Positions 50,014 through 58,555 of a DNA stretch of 64,000 bases are shown piece by piece; position 1 is the stretch's first letter; every line of letters starts with the position of its first letter. The notes under the pieces were generated by a model that had not been told where the DNA came from, did not search any database, and saw only the letters and a list, made by a program, of their open reading frames with translations. The position numbers were made by a program, and so were the translations under genes. The stretch is from Alkalicella caledoniensis (GTDB lineage Bacteria; Bacillota; Proteinivoracia; Proteinivoracales; Proteinivoracaceae). Where the stretch lies: contig NZ_CP058559.1 of the NCBI RefSeq assembly GCF_014467015.1, positions 3,410,001 to 3,474,000 of the forward strand, given 5' to 3'.

Positions 50014-50109
50014 ATGGGTAAACAGGTAACCAAGAATGTAATGGTAAGAATGGCTATTGTTATTGGGTTAATGTTGGTAATGTTTAACCTCGTAAAATTT
50101 TTAGTCTAG
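50014..50109 (+). CDS. 31-aa single-helix membrane protein
   Basis: A 31-codon ORF has a perfect AGGAGG 7 nt before its ATG and its own strong terminator downstream, while coaBC before it ends with another. This makes it a self-contained tiny gene. The peptide has a basic N-terminus (MGKQVTKNVMVR) and one hydrophobic helix, AIVIGLMLVMFNLV. An A/T-rich TATAAT-like word near 49972 may be its promoter. No family recognised. Confidence 0.7.
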   Translation: MGKQVTKNVMVRMAIVIGLMLVMFNLVKFLV

Positions 50110-50131
50110 GCATATTAGTTTTTTTGTAGAT

Positions 50132-50167
50132 AAAACCATGGACATAGGTCTATGGTTTTATTTTTTT
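50132..50167 (+). terminator. Terminator of the 31-aa ORF
   Basis: AAAACCATGGAC and GTCTATGGTTTT form a 12-bp stem with one G-T wobble and an ATAG loop, then ATTTTTTT. Confidence 0.88.
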
Positions 50168-50225
50168 ACTGTAAAAAATAAAGTGAAAATATGATATAAT
50201 AAAATGATAATGAGGGGGTCTAATA

Positions 50226-52613
50226 ATGGAAAAAGCTGCAAAAATTGTTGTAGATTGCCCGCTTAGGGATATAGATAAAACATTTGACTATATGATTCCA
50301 CCCCACCTAGATGCATTTATAGAAATAGGCAGTAGGGTTATTGTTCCCTTCAATAGGCGCATGGTCCAAGGGTTTGTTGTAGACATTGAAGAAAACTATA
50401 TAAACAACGAAAAATTTAAATTGAAAGAAATAGATAAGGTGCTAGAATTTCCAAGTATCTTAGATGAGAAATTGGTAAAACTGGCTAAATGGCTTTCTTT
50501 TAACTATAATTCATCGTTGTTTTCATGTATCCAAAGTATGCTGCCACGGGGAATAAAGCTTCAATTATCAGAGCAGTATTCCCTAGTAAGGTCTACCTTA
50601 GATTCGGATTTTAACGATTTTTTAAGTAAACCTAGGCAGTTAGGAGATATCTTAGATAATTTTCAATTAACTAAAGATCAAATTAATAGATACTTACTAG
50701 AAGGCTATATAAAGAAAACCCTAAATATTAAAACAGTTGTCAAGGAAAAATATTTACAAGAAATAACCCTTGATAGGGACATAGATGAAATTACAGTACC
50801 TGCTACTGCCTTGAGACAACAGCAACTTTTAGAGCTTCTTGACAATCAACAACGCCTGATTTTATCTGAACTACCAGCCCCATTAAGGGGGGCTGTTAAA
50901 GTATTTCAAGAAAAAGGTTATATTAAGTCAAAAAAGATAAAAGTTTATAGAGAGCCTGACACACTTAACCTAAATGAGGTACAGCCCAAAGAGTTAAATT
51001 GCCAGCAACAAAAAATATTTGGTCAATTAGTTGAATCTATATACGAAGAAAGTACTACTACTTTCTTACTTAAAGGCATTACCGGTAGTGGTAAGACGGA
51101 GGTCTATCTTCGTTTTGTAAAAGAGTTAATTAATAATGGGAAAGATGCTATAATCTTGGTACCAGAGATTTCTTTAACTCCTATGATGGTCAGTAGGTTT
51201 AAGGAACGGTTCGGTGATATGGTGGCTGTTCTACATTCAGGTTTAACAGAAGGACAAAAATTTGACCAATGGCTAAAGATAAAAGAGGGTAAAGTCAAGA
51301 TTGCTGTTGGTGCTAGGAGTGCAGTTTTTGCTCCTTTTAAGAACTTAGGTGCCATAATAATAGACGAGGAACACGAAAGTACATATAAACAAGAGGAACA
51401 ACCCAGGTATGTGACAAGAGATGTTGCCAAAAAAAGGCTTGAGCAGACCAATGGCACCCTACTTTTAGGTAGTGCTACTCCTAGTATAGAGAGTTATTAT
51501 AACAGTAAAATTGGGAACTATAAGATATTAGAATTAAACGAAAGAGCTAATAATAAACCATTACCTAACATTGATATTGTAGACATGCGAGAGGAACTGA
51601 TAAAGGGTAATAAAAGTATCTTTAGCCACAGTCTTCATAGCGCCATTGGTGAAACACTTGGTAAAGGGGAGCAGGTAATTTTATTTTTAAATAAAAGGGG
51701 ATTCTCCGCTACAACCCTATGTAGGGAATGCGGCTTTACCTTTAAATGCCCTAACTGTGATGTTAACTTAACTTCCCATCATCAGGGTAATTTTCTAATA
51801 TGTCATTATTGTAACTATTCCTTGTCTTTGCCCAATAGTTGTCCTAAATGTAGTAGTAAACACTTACGGTTTAATGGGCTGGGTACCGAAAGGCTCAAAG
51901 AAGATATACAGAAAAATTTTCCTGGGGCTAAAATTATTAGAATGGATAACGATACCATGTCTACAGCATCAAGTTATAATGAAGTTTATCAGAATTTTTT
52001 GGAAGGCAAAGCAAATGTTCTAATAGGTACACAAATGATAGCAAAGGGATTTGATTTTCCAAAAGTTACTCTGGTAGGGATAATCCTTGCAGACATGACA
52101 CTAAATTTTCCAGACTATAAAAGTAGTGAGAAAACTTTTCAACTCATTACTCAAGTTGCAGGCAGGGCTGGCAGGGCAGATTACCCTGGTAGGGTAATAC
52201 TACAAACATATTCCCCTGAACACTATAGCATTAGAACAAGTTCGCAATATGGTTATGAGGAGTTTTATAATGAAGAGCTAGCCATGAGAAGATCCCTAGC
52301 TTATCCACCTTTTACAAGGTTGGCGAAAATTGAAGTTGTTTCCAAAAGTGAGAACACTGGAAGAGCAGTGGTTAGAGAGATATATAATAAGCTTGAGGAG
52401 AAATTAGAAAATATACCAGAGTCTATTCAACTACTTGGACCTGTGGTTCCTGCTATACCGAGATTAAAAAACAAATTTAGGTTTATGATAATAGTAAAAT
52501 TTCCACATAAAACTTCTTTTTTGAATATAATTAATCAATTAAATTTAATTAAGTTTAAAAGTGATATAATAACTAATATAAAGGTGGACATAGATCCAGC
52601 AACTTTGATGTAG
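50226..52613 (+). CDS. priA: PriA, primosomal helicase
   Basis: The 795-aa superfamily 2 helicase restarts stalled replication forks. An N-terminal DNA-binding domain is followed by Walker A GITGSGKTEVYL, Walker B DEEH, and a zinc-binding insertion with CRECG, CPNC, CHYC and CPKC pairs. The GTQMIAKGFDFP and QVAGRAGR helicase motifs follow. The ATG has GAGGGGG upstream. It heads the priA-def-fmt run. Confidence 0.95.
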   Translation: MEKAAKIVVDCPLRDIDKTFDYMIPPHLDAFIEIGSRVIVPFNRRMVQGFVVDIEENYINNEKFKLKEIDKVLEFPSILDEKLVKLAKWLSFNYNSSLFSCIQSMLPRGIKLQLSEQYSLVRSTLDSDFNDFLSKPRQLGDILDNFQLTKDQINRYLLEGYIKKTLNIKTVVKEKYLQEITLDRDIDEITVPATALRQQQLLELLDNQQRLILSELPAPLRGAVKVFQEKGYIKSKKIKVYREPDTLNLNEVQPKELNCQQQKIFGQLVESIYEESTTTFLLKGITGSGKTEVYLRFVKELINNGKDAIILVPEISLTPMMVSRFKERFGDMVAVLHSGLTEGQKFDQWLKIKEGKVKIAVGARSAVFAPFKNLGAIIIDEEHESTYKQEEQPRYVTRDVAKKRLEQTNGTLLLGSATPSIESYYNSKIGNYKILELNERANNKPLPNIDIVDMREELIKGNKSIFSHSLHSAIGETLGKGEQVILFLNKRGFSATTLCRECGFTFKCPNCDVNLTSHHQGNFLICHYCNYSLSLPNSCPKCSSKHLRFNGLGTERLKEDIQKNFPGAKIIRMDNDTMSTASSYNEVYQNFLEGKANVLIGTQMIAKGFDFPKVTLVGIILADMTLNFPDYKSSEKTFQLITQVAGRAGRADYPGRVILQTYSPEHYSIRTSSQYGYEEFYNEELAMRRSLAYPPFTRLAKIEVVSKSENTGRAVVREIYNKLEEKLENIPESIQLLGPVVPAIPRLKNKFRFMIIVKFPHKTSFLNIINQLNLIKFKSDIITNIKVDIDPATLM

Positions 52614-52627
52614 GGAGGTCATTTTTT

Positions 52628-53086
52628 ATGACAGTGAGAAAAGTGTTAAATGATAGTCATCCTCTGTTAAGAAAGAGGTCAAAGGAAGTTCAAAACATAG
52701 ATGAAGAGATAATTGAGTTGTTAGACGATATGGTTGAAACAATGGATGATTATAACGGGATTGGTTTGGCTGCTCCTCAGGTAGGTGTTCTAAAAAGGGT
52801 TATAGTTGTTAAAATCTCTGAAGAATCTGAACTTATTGAGCTGATTAATCCTAAGATTGTTAAAGAAAAGGGCCAGCATAGGGATGTTGAAGGTTGTTTA
52901 AGCATTCCAGGGATTTATGGTGAAGTGACAAGGGCAACTCAAATAGTTGTAGAAGGCTTAGACAGAAATGGTAAGAGGAGAAAATTCAGAGCCTCTGAGC
53001 TTTTAGCAAGAGCCCTTCAGCATGAAATAGATCACCTCAATGGTGTACTATTTATTGATAAAGTAGAAAAATATGTAGAGAATTAG
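52628..53086 (+). CDS. def: Peptide deformylase
   Basis: The 152-aa metalloenzyme removes the formyl group from nascent peptides. Motif 1 GIGLAAPQVG, motif 2 EGCLSIPG (metal-binding Cys) and motif 3 HEIDH (metal ligands and catalytic Glu) are all intact. It lies before fmt, its functional opposite. GGGAGGTC precedes the ATG. Confidence 0.96.
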   Translation: MTVRKVLNDSHPLLRKRSKEVQNIDEEIIELLDDMVETMDDYNGIGLAAPQVGVLKRVIVVKISEESELIELINPKIVKEKGQHRDVEGCLSIPGIYGEVTRATQIVVEGLDRNGKRRKFRASELLARALQHEIDHLNGVLFIDKVEKYVEN

Positions 53087-53095
53087 GTGATTTAA

Positions 53096-54061
53096 ATGAG
53101 AATTATTTTTATGGGTACGCCTGATTTTGCCGTGCCAACATTAAAAAAAATACATGAAAACAAACATGAAATTGTTGCCGTTGTAACAAAACCAGATCAA
53201 AAAAGAGGCAGGGGGAAAAAAGTTACTTTTTCTCCCGTAAAAGAATTTGCTTTAGAAATTGGAGTGGATGTTTTACAGCCGGAGAAAATTAAAGGTAATA
53301 CAGAGTTTATTAACAAAGTTAAAGACCTTAAGCCAGATGTCATTGTAGTTGTGGCATACGGTAAGATTCTTCCTCCTGAGATATTAAATGTGCCTCCATT
53401 TGGATGTATAAATATTCACGGCTCTTTGCTACCTGAATATCGAGGTGCAGCACCTATTCACTGGGCTTTGGTCCACGGAAAGAAGAAAACAGGTATTACT
53501 ACGATGCTGATGGATTCAGGTATGGATACAGGAGATATGCTATTAAAGAAAGAGATAGAAATAGAAAACAACGACGATGTACTTTCACTACATATAAAAT
53601 TATCAGAAATAGGAGCATCTCTACTCATAGATACATTAAAAATGATAGAAGAGAAGAACATTACTCCTATCAAGCAAGATGAGAATGCAGCAACTTACGC
53701 TCCCATGATATCAAAGGATATGGGTAAACTTGATTGGGGACTTCCAACCAATGAGTTATACAACCTTATTAGAGGTTTAAATCCATGGCCAGGTTGTTTT
53801 AGTTATCTAGGTGGTGAAAGGTTAAAGATACACAAAGCAGAAATCTTAGATCTAGACCAAAAACAATTACAACAACAAGAATGTATAGCTTCACCTGGAA
53901 TAATAACTAACTTGACTTTTGAAGGTATAATTGTTAGTACTGGGGATGGTCAAATACTACTAAAAACTGTTCAACCACCAAGTAAACCAAAGATGGATGC
54001 ATCTTCTTTTGCCAATGGTTATAAGATAAAGATAGGAGATAAATTTGAATACAATATATAA
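53096..54061 (+). CDS. fmt: Methionyl-tRNA formyltransferase
   Basis: The 321-aa enzyme formylates initiator Met-tRNA using 10-formyl-tetrahydrofolate. The N-terminal FMGTPDFAVP, the active-site INIHGSLLPEYRGAAPIHWA and a C-terminal OB-like domain are present. It overlaps the next gene by 17 nt. Confidence 0.96.
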   Translation: MRIIFMGTPDFAVPTLKKIHENKHEIVAVVTKPDQKRGRGKKVTFSPVKEFALEIGVDVLQPEKIKGNTEFINKVKDLKPDVIVVVAYGKILPPEILNVPPFGCINIHGSLLPEYRGAAPIHWALVHGKKKTGITTMLMDSGMDTGDMLLKKEIEIENNDDVLSLHIKLSEIGASLLIDTLKMIEEKNITPIKQDENAATYAPMISKDMGKLDWGLPTNELYNLIRGLNPWPGCFSYLGGERLKIHKAEILDLDQKQLQQQECIASPGIITNLTFEGIIVSTGDGQILLKTVQPPSKPKMDASSFANGYKIKIGDKFEYNI

Positions 54062-54803
54062 AAAACGTATATTTATCGTATTGATGATCCTAACAGTAGT
54101 TGTTTTAATGGCAACTATGCTAATTTTTTGGTTAGGGGTTAACAATGATATACTGGCAATAAAGCTTATTATTTGGTTTGTGGTGGCTTTAATAATAGCT
54201 TTTGTTTCTCTATTTTGCTTAGGGACCTTAATGTTGGTTCAAGGTATTTTTCTAAAATCTAAATTTGCCTTCTTTAACCCCGTAATCAAAGGGAGTATAA
54301 AGATGCTATACCCTCTAGTTATGATGTTTTGTAAGTTGTTGAAGTTAGATGAAATGCAAATAAAAGGTTCCTTTATTGAAATCAACAATCAACTGTTGTT
54401 AAACAATAAGGTTAAGTACTTACCTGAAGAAATACTTGTACTATTACCCCACTGTATACAAAACGCATCATGTACACATAAAATAACCCATGATATTGAG
54501 AATTGTACACAATGTGGAAAATGCCAAATAAAAGATATATTAATAATGTCAAAAAAATATAAGATCAATGTTTTAGTTGCCACGGGTGGAACCATCGCAA
54601 GGAGAAAAATTAAGGAACTAAAACCAAAGGCTGTTATGGCTGTGGCCTGTGAACGAGATTTAACCAGTGGTATCATAGACTGCGAACCACTACCTGTAAT
54701 AGGAGTCATAAATATTAGACCAAATGGCCCATGTTTTAACACAGGTGTTAATTTAGATGAATTTAAAATAGGCTTAGAGAGCTTATTAAAGGAGGAGATA
54801 TAA
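54045..54803 (+). CDS. DUF116 membrane protein
   Basis: The 252-aa protein has two N-terminal membrane helices (about 8-30 and 38-65). A cysteine-rich DUF116 domain follows (CIQNASC, CTQCGKC), then GGTIARRKI and a VACERDLTSGI segment. Four to seven cysteines suggest a metal or Fe-S site. DUF116 genes often sit between fmt and yugP in Clostridia; function unknown. The TTG start follows AGGAGATAAAT and lies within fmt. Confidence 0.88.
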   Translation: MNTIYKKRIFIVLMILTVVVLMATMLIFWLGVNNDILAIKLIIWFVVALIIAFVSLFCLGTLMLVQGIFLKSKFAFFNPVIKGSIKMLYPLVMMFCKLLKLDEMQIKGSFIEINNQLLLNNKVKYLPEEILVLLPHCIQNASCTHKITHDIENCTQCGKCQIKDILIMSKKYKINVLVATGGTIARRKIKELKPKAVMAVACERDLTSGIIDCEPLPVIGVINIRPNGPCFNTGVNLDEFKIGLESLLKEEI

Positions 54804-55492
54804 TGTTTTTCTTTGATCAAGGATATATTGTTTTTGTTTTGCCTGCTATGCTGTTCGCTTTTTATGCCCAAGGAAAGGTTAAAAGTGCTTATAACAAGTA
54901 CGCCCGTGTAGCCTCGAAACGTGGTTACACTGGTAAGGATGTAGCAAGAGGCCTGTTAGACAGTATGGGGCTTTATGATGTGGATGTTGAAATAACAGGT
55001 GGAAACTTAACAGACCATTATGATCCAAAGGCAAGAAAAGTAAGGCTATCAAGGGACGTGTATAACGGATCATCTTTAGCAGCCCTAAGCATAGCCGCCC
55101 ACGAAACCGGTCATGCAAGACAACATGCTGAAAGCTACTTTTTCTTGACTTTTAGGAATAACTTTTTCCCACTAGCTCGAATTGGAAGCACAATGGCTAT
55201 GCCTTTAGTTATAGCGGGTTTTTTCTTTGGTGGTAATTTGCTTTTGATGGATATTGGTATAGCTCTATTTAGCTTTGCCGTTATCTTCCAAATAATCACT
55301 TTGCCAGTTGAATTCAACGCTTCTACTAGAGCCATGGCAATGCTAGCGGAAGGAAACTATATCTACCCTGAAGAGGAAAGAGGCTCAAAGGCGGTACTTG
55401 ATGCTGCAGCTCTGACATATGTGGCAGCTACTGCTGTGGCTTTAGCACAAATACTAAGGTTATTACTTTTAAGAAATAGTAGAAGAAATTAA
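54803..55492 (+). CDS. yugP: YugP-type zinc metallopeptidase, membrane-bound
   Basis: The 229-aa protein has an N-terminal helix, a metallopeptidase core with HETGH (the HExxH motif) near residue 98, and two to three further membrane helices. It belongs to the Zn_peptidase_2 family. Substrate unknown. Its ATG shares one base with the preceding stop, and AAGGAGG lies just upstream. Confidence 0.9.
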   Translation: MFFFDQGYIVFVLPAMLFAFYAQGKVKSAYNKYARVASKRGYTGKDVARGLLDSMGLYDVDVEITGGNLTDHYDPKARKVRLSRDVYNGSSLAALSIAAHETGHARQHAESYFFLTFRNNFFPLARIGSTMAMPLVIAGFFFGGNLLLMDIGIALFSFAVIFQIITLPVEFNASTRAMAMLAEGNYIYPEEERGSKAVLDAAALTYVAATAVALAQILRLLLLRNSRRN

Positions 55493-55508
55493 GTGAGGCT
55501 TGGTAATT

Positions 55509-56807
55509 ATGAATATTAGGAGCTACTGCCTAGAAGCACTAATAAAAGTTGATAAAGATAAAGCATTTTCGAATTTAGTAGTGAAGGAATATTTAGATAA
55601 ATATTCCTTCAGCTCTGAAGACAAGGGTTATTTTACCAATGTTGTTTATGGAGTTATAACCCACAAAAAATATTTAAATTTTCTTTTGTCTAAGTATGTG
55701 AAAAGGCCACATAAACAACAATATTGGTTGAAAAACCTATTAATGATGTCAACCTACGAAATATATTTTTTAAGTACACCCCACTTCGCTATCACATCAG
55801 AAGCTGTGAATATAGCTAAAAAGCGTGGAGGTGGTGCAAAAGGAAGTTTTGTAAACGGTGTTTTACGTAGTATAATAAGGGACAAGGGTAAAGTTATTAT
55901 ACCTACAGATGATAATATAAAGTATTTAAGCTTAAAATACTCCTTAGAAGAATGGATGATTGAAGAATTTGAAGGAATTTTTACAGACAGTACGGAACTT
56001 GAAGAGTTTTGCGCTAGTCTAAACAACAAACTGCCGTTGACATTACGGGTTAACACCCTTAAAACAACTAAGGAGGAGCTAACTCAAACACTTACGAAGA
56101 TGGGTGTAGAAGCAAATGACTCTCCTTTTGTGAAAGATGCGGTAGTTTTACAAAAACATGTACCTGTTAAAACTTTAAAGCCTTTACTTGACGAGGGGCT
56201 TTGTGTAGTACAAGATCAAGGCTCTATTTTGGTGGCTGAAATTTTAGATCCTCGTCCTGACCCTGATGAGCGTGTTTTAGATATGTGTGCGGCCCCTGGA
56301 GGGAAAAGCACACATATGGCACAGCTTATGGATAACAAAGGGATGATAACCAGCTGTGATATTCATGAACATAAGCTAAAACTCATAGAGGACTTGGCTT
56401 TAAGGTTAGGAGTATCAAATATTGAAGCTAAAAAAATAGACGGTACCCATGCTCAAGAAATCTTTGAGAAAGAATATTTTGATAAGATACTGTTAGATGC
56501 ACCTTGTAGTGGATTAGGAGTAATCACTAACAAACCAGATATTAAGTGGAATAAAAGTATAGAAGATATAAGTGAGATAGCAAAAATTCAAAAGAAACTT
56601 ATAAACAATGCTGCTACTCTACTTAAGCCAAATGGTGTTTTAGTTTACTCTACTTGTACTGTGACAAAACAAGAAAATGAGGATATAATTGCTAGTTTTC
56701 TTAAGGAAAATGACAAATTTAGACTGGATACACAAAGAAGACTCTACCCCCATAGGAATAACTGTCATGGATTTTATATAGCAAAATTAATAAGAGAAGG
56801 TGAATAA
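55509..56807 (+). CDS. rsmB: RsmB, 16S rRNA m5C967 methyltransferase
   Basis: The 432-aa protein has an N-terminal NusB-like RNA-binding domain (about 1-135) and a SAM methyltransferase domain with VLDMCAAPGGKSTH. The two conserved cysteines are in DAPCSG (Cys333) and STCT (Cys383). The ATG at 55509 is 10 nt from GTGAGG; a TTG at 55500 is too close to it. Confidence 0.94.
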   Translation: MNIRSYCLEALIKVDKDKAFSNLVVKEYLDKYSFSSEDKGYFTNVVYGVITHKKYLNFLLSKYVKRPHKQQYWLKNLLMMSTYEIYFLSTPHFAITSEAVNIAKKRGGGAKGSFVNGVLRSIIRDKGKVIIPTDDNIKYLSLKYSLEEWMIEEFEGIFTDSTELEEFCASLNNKLPLTLRVNTLKTTKEELTQTLTKMGVEANDSPFVKDAVVLQKHVPVKTLKPLLDEGLCVVQDQGSILVAEILDPRPDPDERVLDMCAAPGGKSTHMAQLMDNKGMITSCDIHEHKLKLIEDLALRLGVSNIEAKKIDGTHAQEIFEKEYFDKILLDAPCSGLGVITNKPDIKWNKSIEDISEIAKIQKKLINNAATLLKPNGVLVYSTCTVTKQENEDIIASFLKENDKFRLDTQRRLYPHRNNCHGFYIAKLIREGE

Positions 56808-57824
56808 ATGATAAATGTAGTGGGTTTAACAAGGGATCAATTAGCAGAAAAAATGGCTCCTTATGTCAGTCAGAAATTTAGGATAAAGCAAATAGAAGAG
56901 TGGATATATAAGAAACAAGTTAATAATTTCATGGAAATGACGAACTTACCCCAAAAATTACGTGAGGACTTAAGTAATAACTTCATGATTGGTGAAGCAA
57001 TTATAAAAGATAAACAAGTATCTAAAGATGGTACCAAGAAGTTTTTGTTTAAGTTTAAAGACCTGAGCAGCGTGGAAACTGTACTAATGGAATATAATCA
57101 CGGACTAAGCATCTGCGTATCCACACAGGTTGGGTGTAAAATGGGTTGTGTGTTCTGCAACTCAGGTTCCGAGGGATTTCAAAGAAATCTTTCATCTAGT
57201 GAAATAATTGAACAGGTTTGGCAAGTTCAAAGAATTACCAATAAGAGAATAGGAAACATTGTTCTTATGGGTATAGGAGAGCCCCTAGACAATTATGATA
57301 ATGTAATGAAATTCATTAGATTTGTCAATGACGAAAGTACCTTTAATATCGGCATAAGAAATATAACTTTATCAACATCGGGTATAGTACCGGCCATTTA
57401 TAAGCTTGCTGATGAAGGTTTTGGTCTTACCTTGGCATTATCTTTACATGCAGCTGAAGATGAAAAAAGACGAGAAATAATGCCTATATCTAAAAGATAC
57501 ACAGTTTCTGAAATCATAACAGCGTGCAAATACTATGTAGAGCAAACTGGTAGGAGAATGACTATAGAGTATACACTAATAAAGGATTTTAATGATTCAG
57601 AGAAAGATGCGTTCAATTTAGCAAAGGCCCTTTCAGGTCTTCTTTGTAATATTAATTTAATACCTGTAAATAATTCATTTAATAAGGAACTGGAAAAAAG
57701 CAGTGATAAAGTTATAGAAAAATTCCAAAAGGTATTGAGGGATATAGGTTTTACCACAACTATAAGAAGGGAATTGGGTTCGGACATTGATGCAGCTTGT
57801 GGACAATTGCGTAAGAAGAATTAA
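56808..57824 (+). CDS. rlmN: RlmN, radical-SAM 23S rRNA/tRNA m2A methyltransferase
   Basis: The 338-aa enzyme methylates C2 of A2503 in 23S rRNA and A37 in some tRNAs. The radical-SAM cluster cysteines CKMGCVFC lie at residues 110, 114 and 117, followed by LMGIGEPLDNYDN. The C-terminal catalytic cysteine is in DAACGQL. It begins on the base after the rsmB stop. Confidence 0.95.
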   Translation: MINVVGLTRDQLAEKMAPYVSQKFRIKQIEEWIYKKQVNNFMEMTNLPQKLREDLSNNFMIGEAIIKDKQVSKDGTKKFLFKFKDLSSVETVLMEYNHGLSICVSTQVGCKMGCVFCNSGSEGFQRNLSSSEIIEQVWQVQRITNKRIGNIVLMGIGEPLDNYDNVMKFIRFVNDESTFNIGIRNITLSTSGIVPAIYKLADEGFGLTLALSLHAAEDEKRREIMPISKRYTVSEIITACKYYVEQTGRRMTIEYTLIKDFNDSEKDAFNLAKALSGLLCNINLIPVNNSFNKELEKSSDKVIEKFQKVLRDIGFTTTIRRELGSDIDAACGQLRKKN

Positions 57825-57841
57825 GGGATAGGAGAGGATTT

Positions 57842-58555
57842 GTGGTGAGAATTGCTGCCAAAACCCATACTGGTTTAGTTCGGGAAAATAATCAAGACTC
57901 TTTGTGTTACGGAGAAAGTTCCTTAGGTACATACTTAATAATTGCCGATGGTATGGGTGGTCATAATTGCGGTGAACATGCTAGTAAACTGGCAGTATCA
58001 TTATTGAAGGAAAAGCTTATTAATAGTGAAATTATTCAATTGAAAACATCCATCGCCCAGGTAAACGAAGAGATTTACCAATTTAGTGAGAAAAATGAAA
58101 CTTGCAAGGGTATGGGAACAACTCTAACTGTAGCTCTAGTCCGTAATGGGGTGTTAAACCTTGGACATGTGGGGGATAGCAGGGCTTATGTTCTCAGGGA
58201 TAATGAACTGTGCCAGCTAACCACAGATCACTCATTTGTACAAGGACTCCTAGATAATGGGCAGATTACTCAAGAAGAGGCTGAAAATCATCCCCAAAAA
58301 AATATACTTACTCAAGCATTGGGAACATCCCCTGATGTTGAAATCCAGTCTTTGAGTCAAAAACTAGAGCCCAATGATATCATTTTATTATGTACAGATG
58401 GGTTGACCAATTTAGTAACCAACGATGAAATATCTCAGGTGCTACAGGAAAATACTGTAGAAGATTCCGCAGAAGCTCTATTAGAAAAAGCCTTGGAAAG
58501 AGGAGCCACTGATAATATAACAATGATTATAGCAATGATTGAGGAGGTGAACTGA
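57842..58555 (+). CDS. prpC: PrpC, PP2C-type serine/threonine phosphatase
   Basis: The 237-aa metal-dependent phosphatase dephosphorylates PrkC and its targets. PP2C motifs are NNQDS, DGMGGH, GHVGDSRAYV, LCTDGLTN and GATDNIT, carrying the Mn/Mg-binding aspartates. It starts with GTG (57842 or 57845) after GGAGAGG. Its TGA overlaps the prkC ATG, linking synthesis of kinase and phosphatase. Confidence 0.95.
   Translation: MVRIAAKTHTGLVRENNQDSLCYGESSLGTYLIIADGMGGHNCGEHASKLAVSLLKEKLINSEIIQLKTSIAQVNEEIYQFSEKNETCKGMGTTLTVALVRNGVLNLGHVGDSRAYVLRDNELCQLTTDHSFVQGLLDNGQITQEEAENHPQKNILTQALGTSPDVEIQSLSQKLEPNDIILLCTDGLTNLVTNDEISQVLQENTVEDSAEALLEKALERGATDNITMIIAMIEEVN

Noticed and set aside
54389-54871. 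160-codon open frame on the minus strand opposite the DUF116 gene
   Set aside because: It is antisense to a well-supported coding frame, crosses two genes and has no ribosome site.
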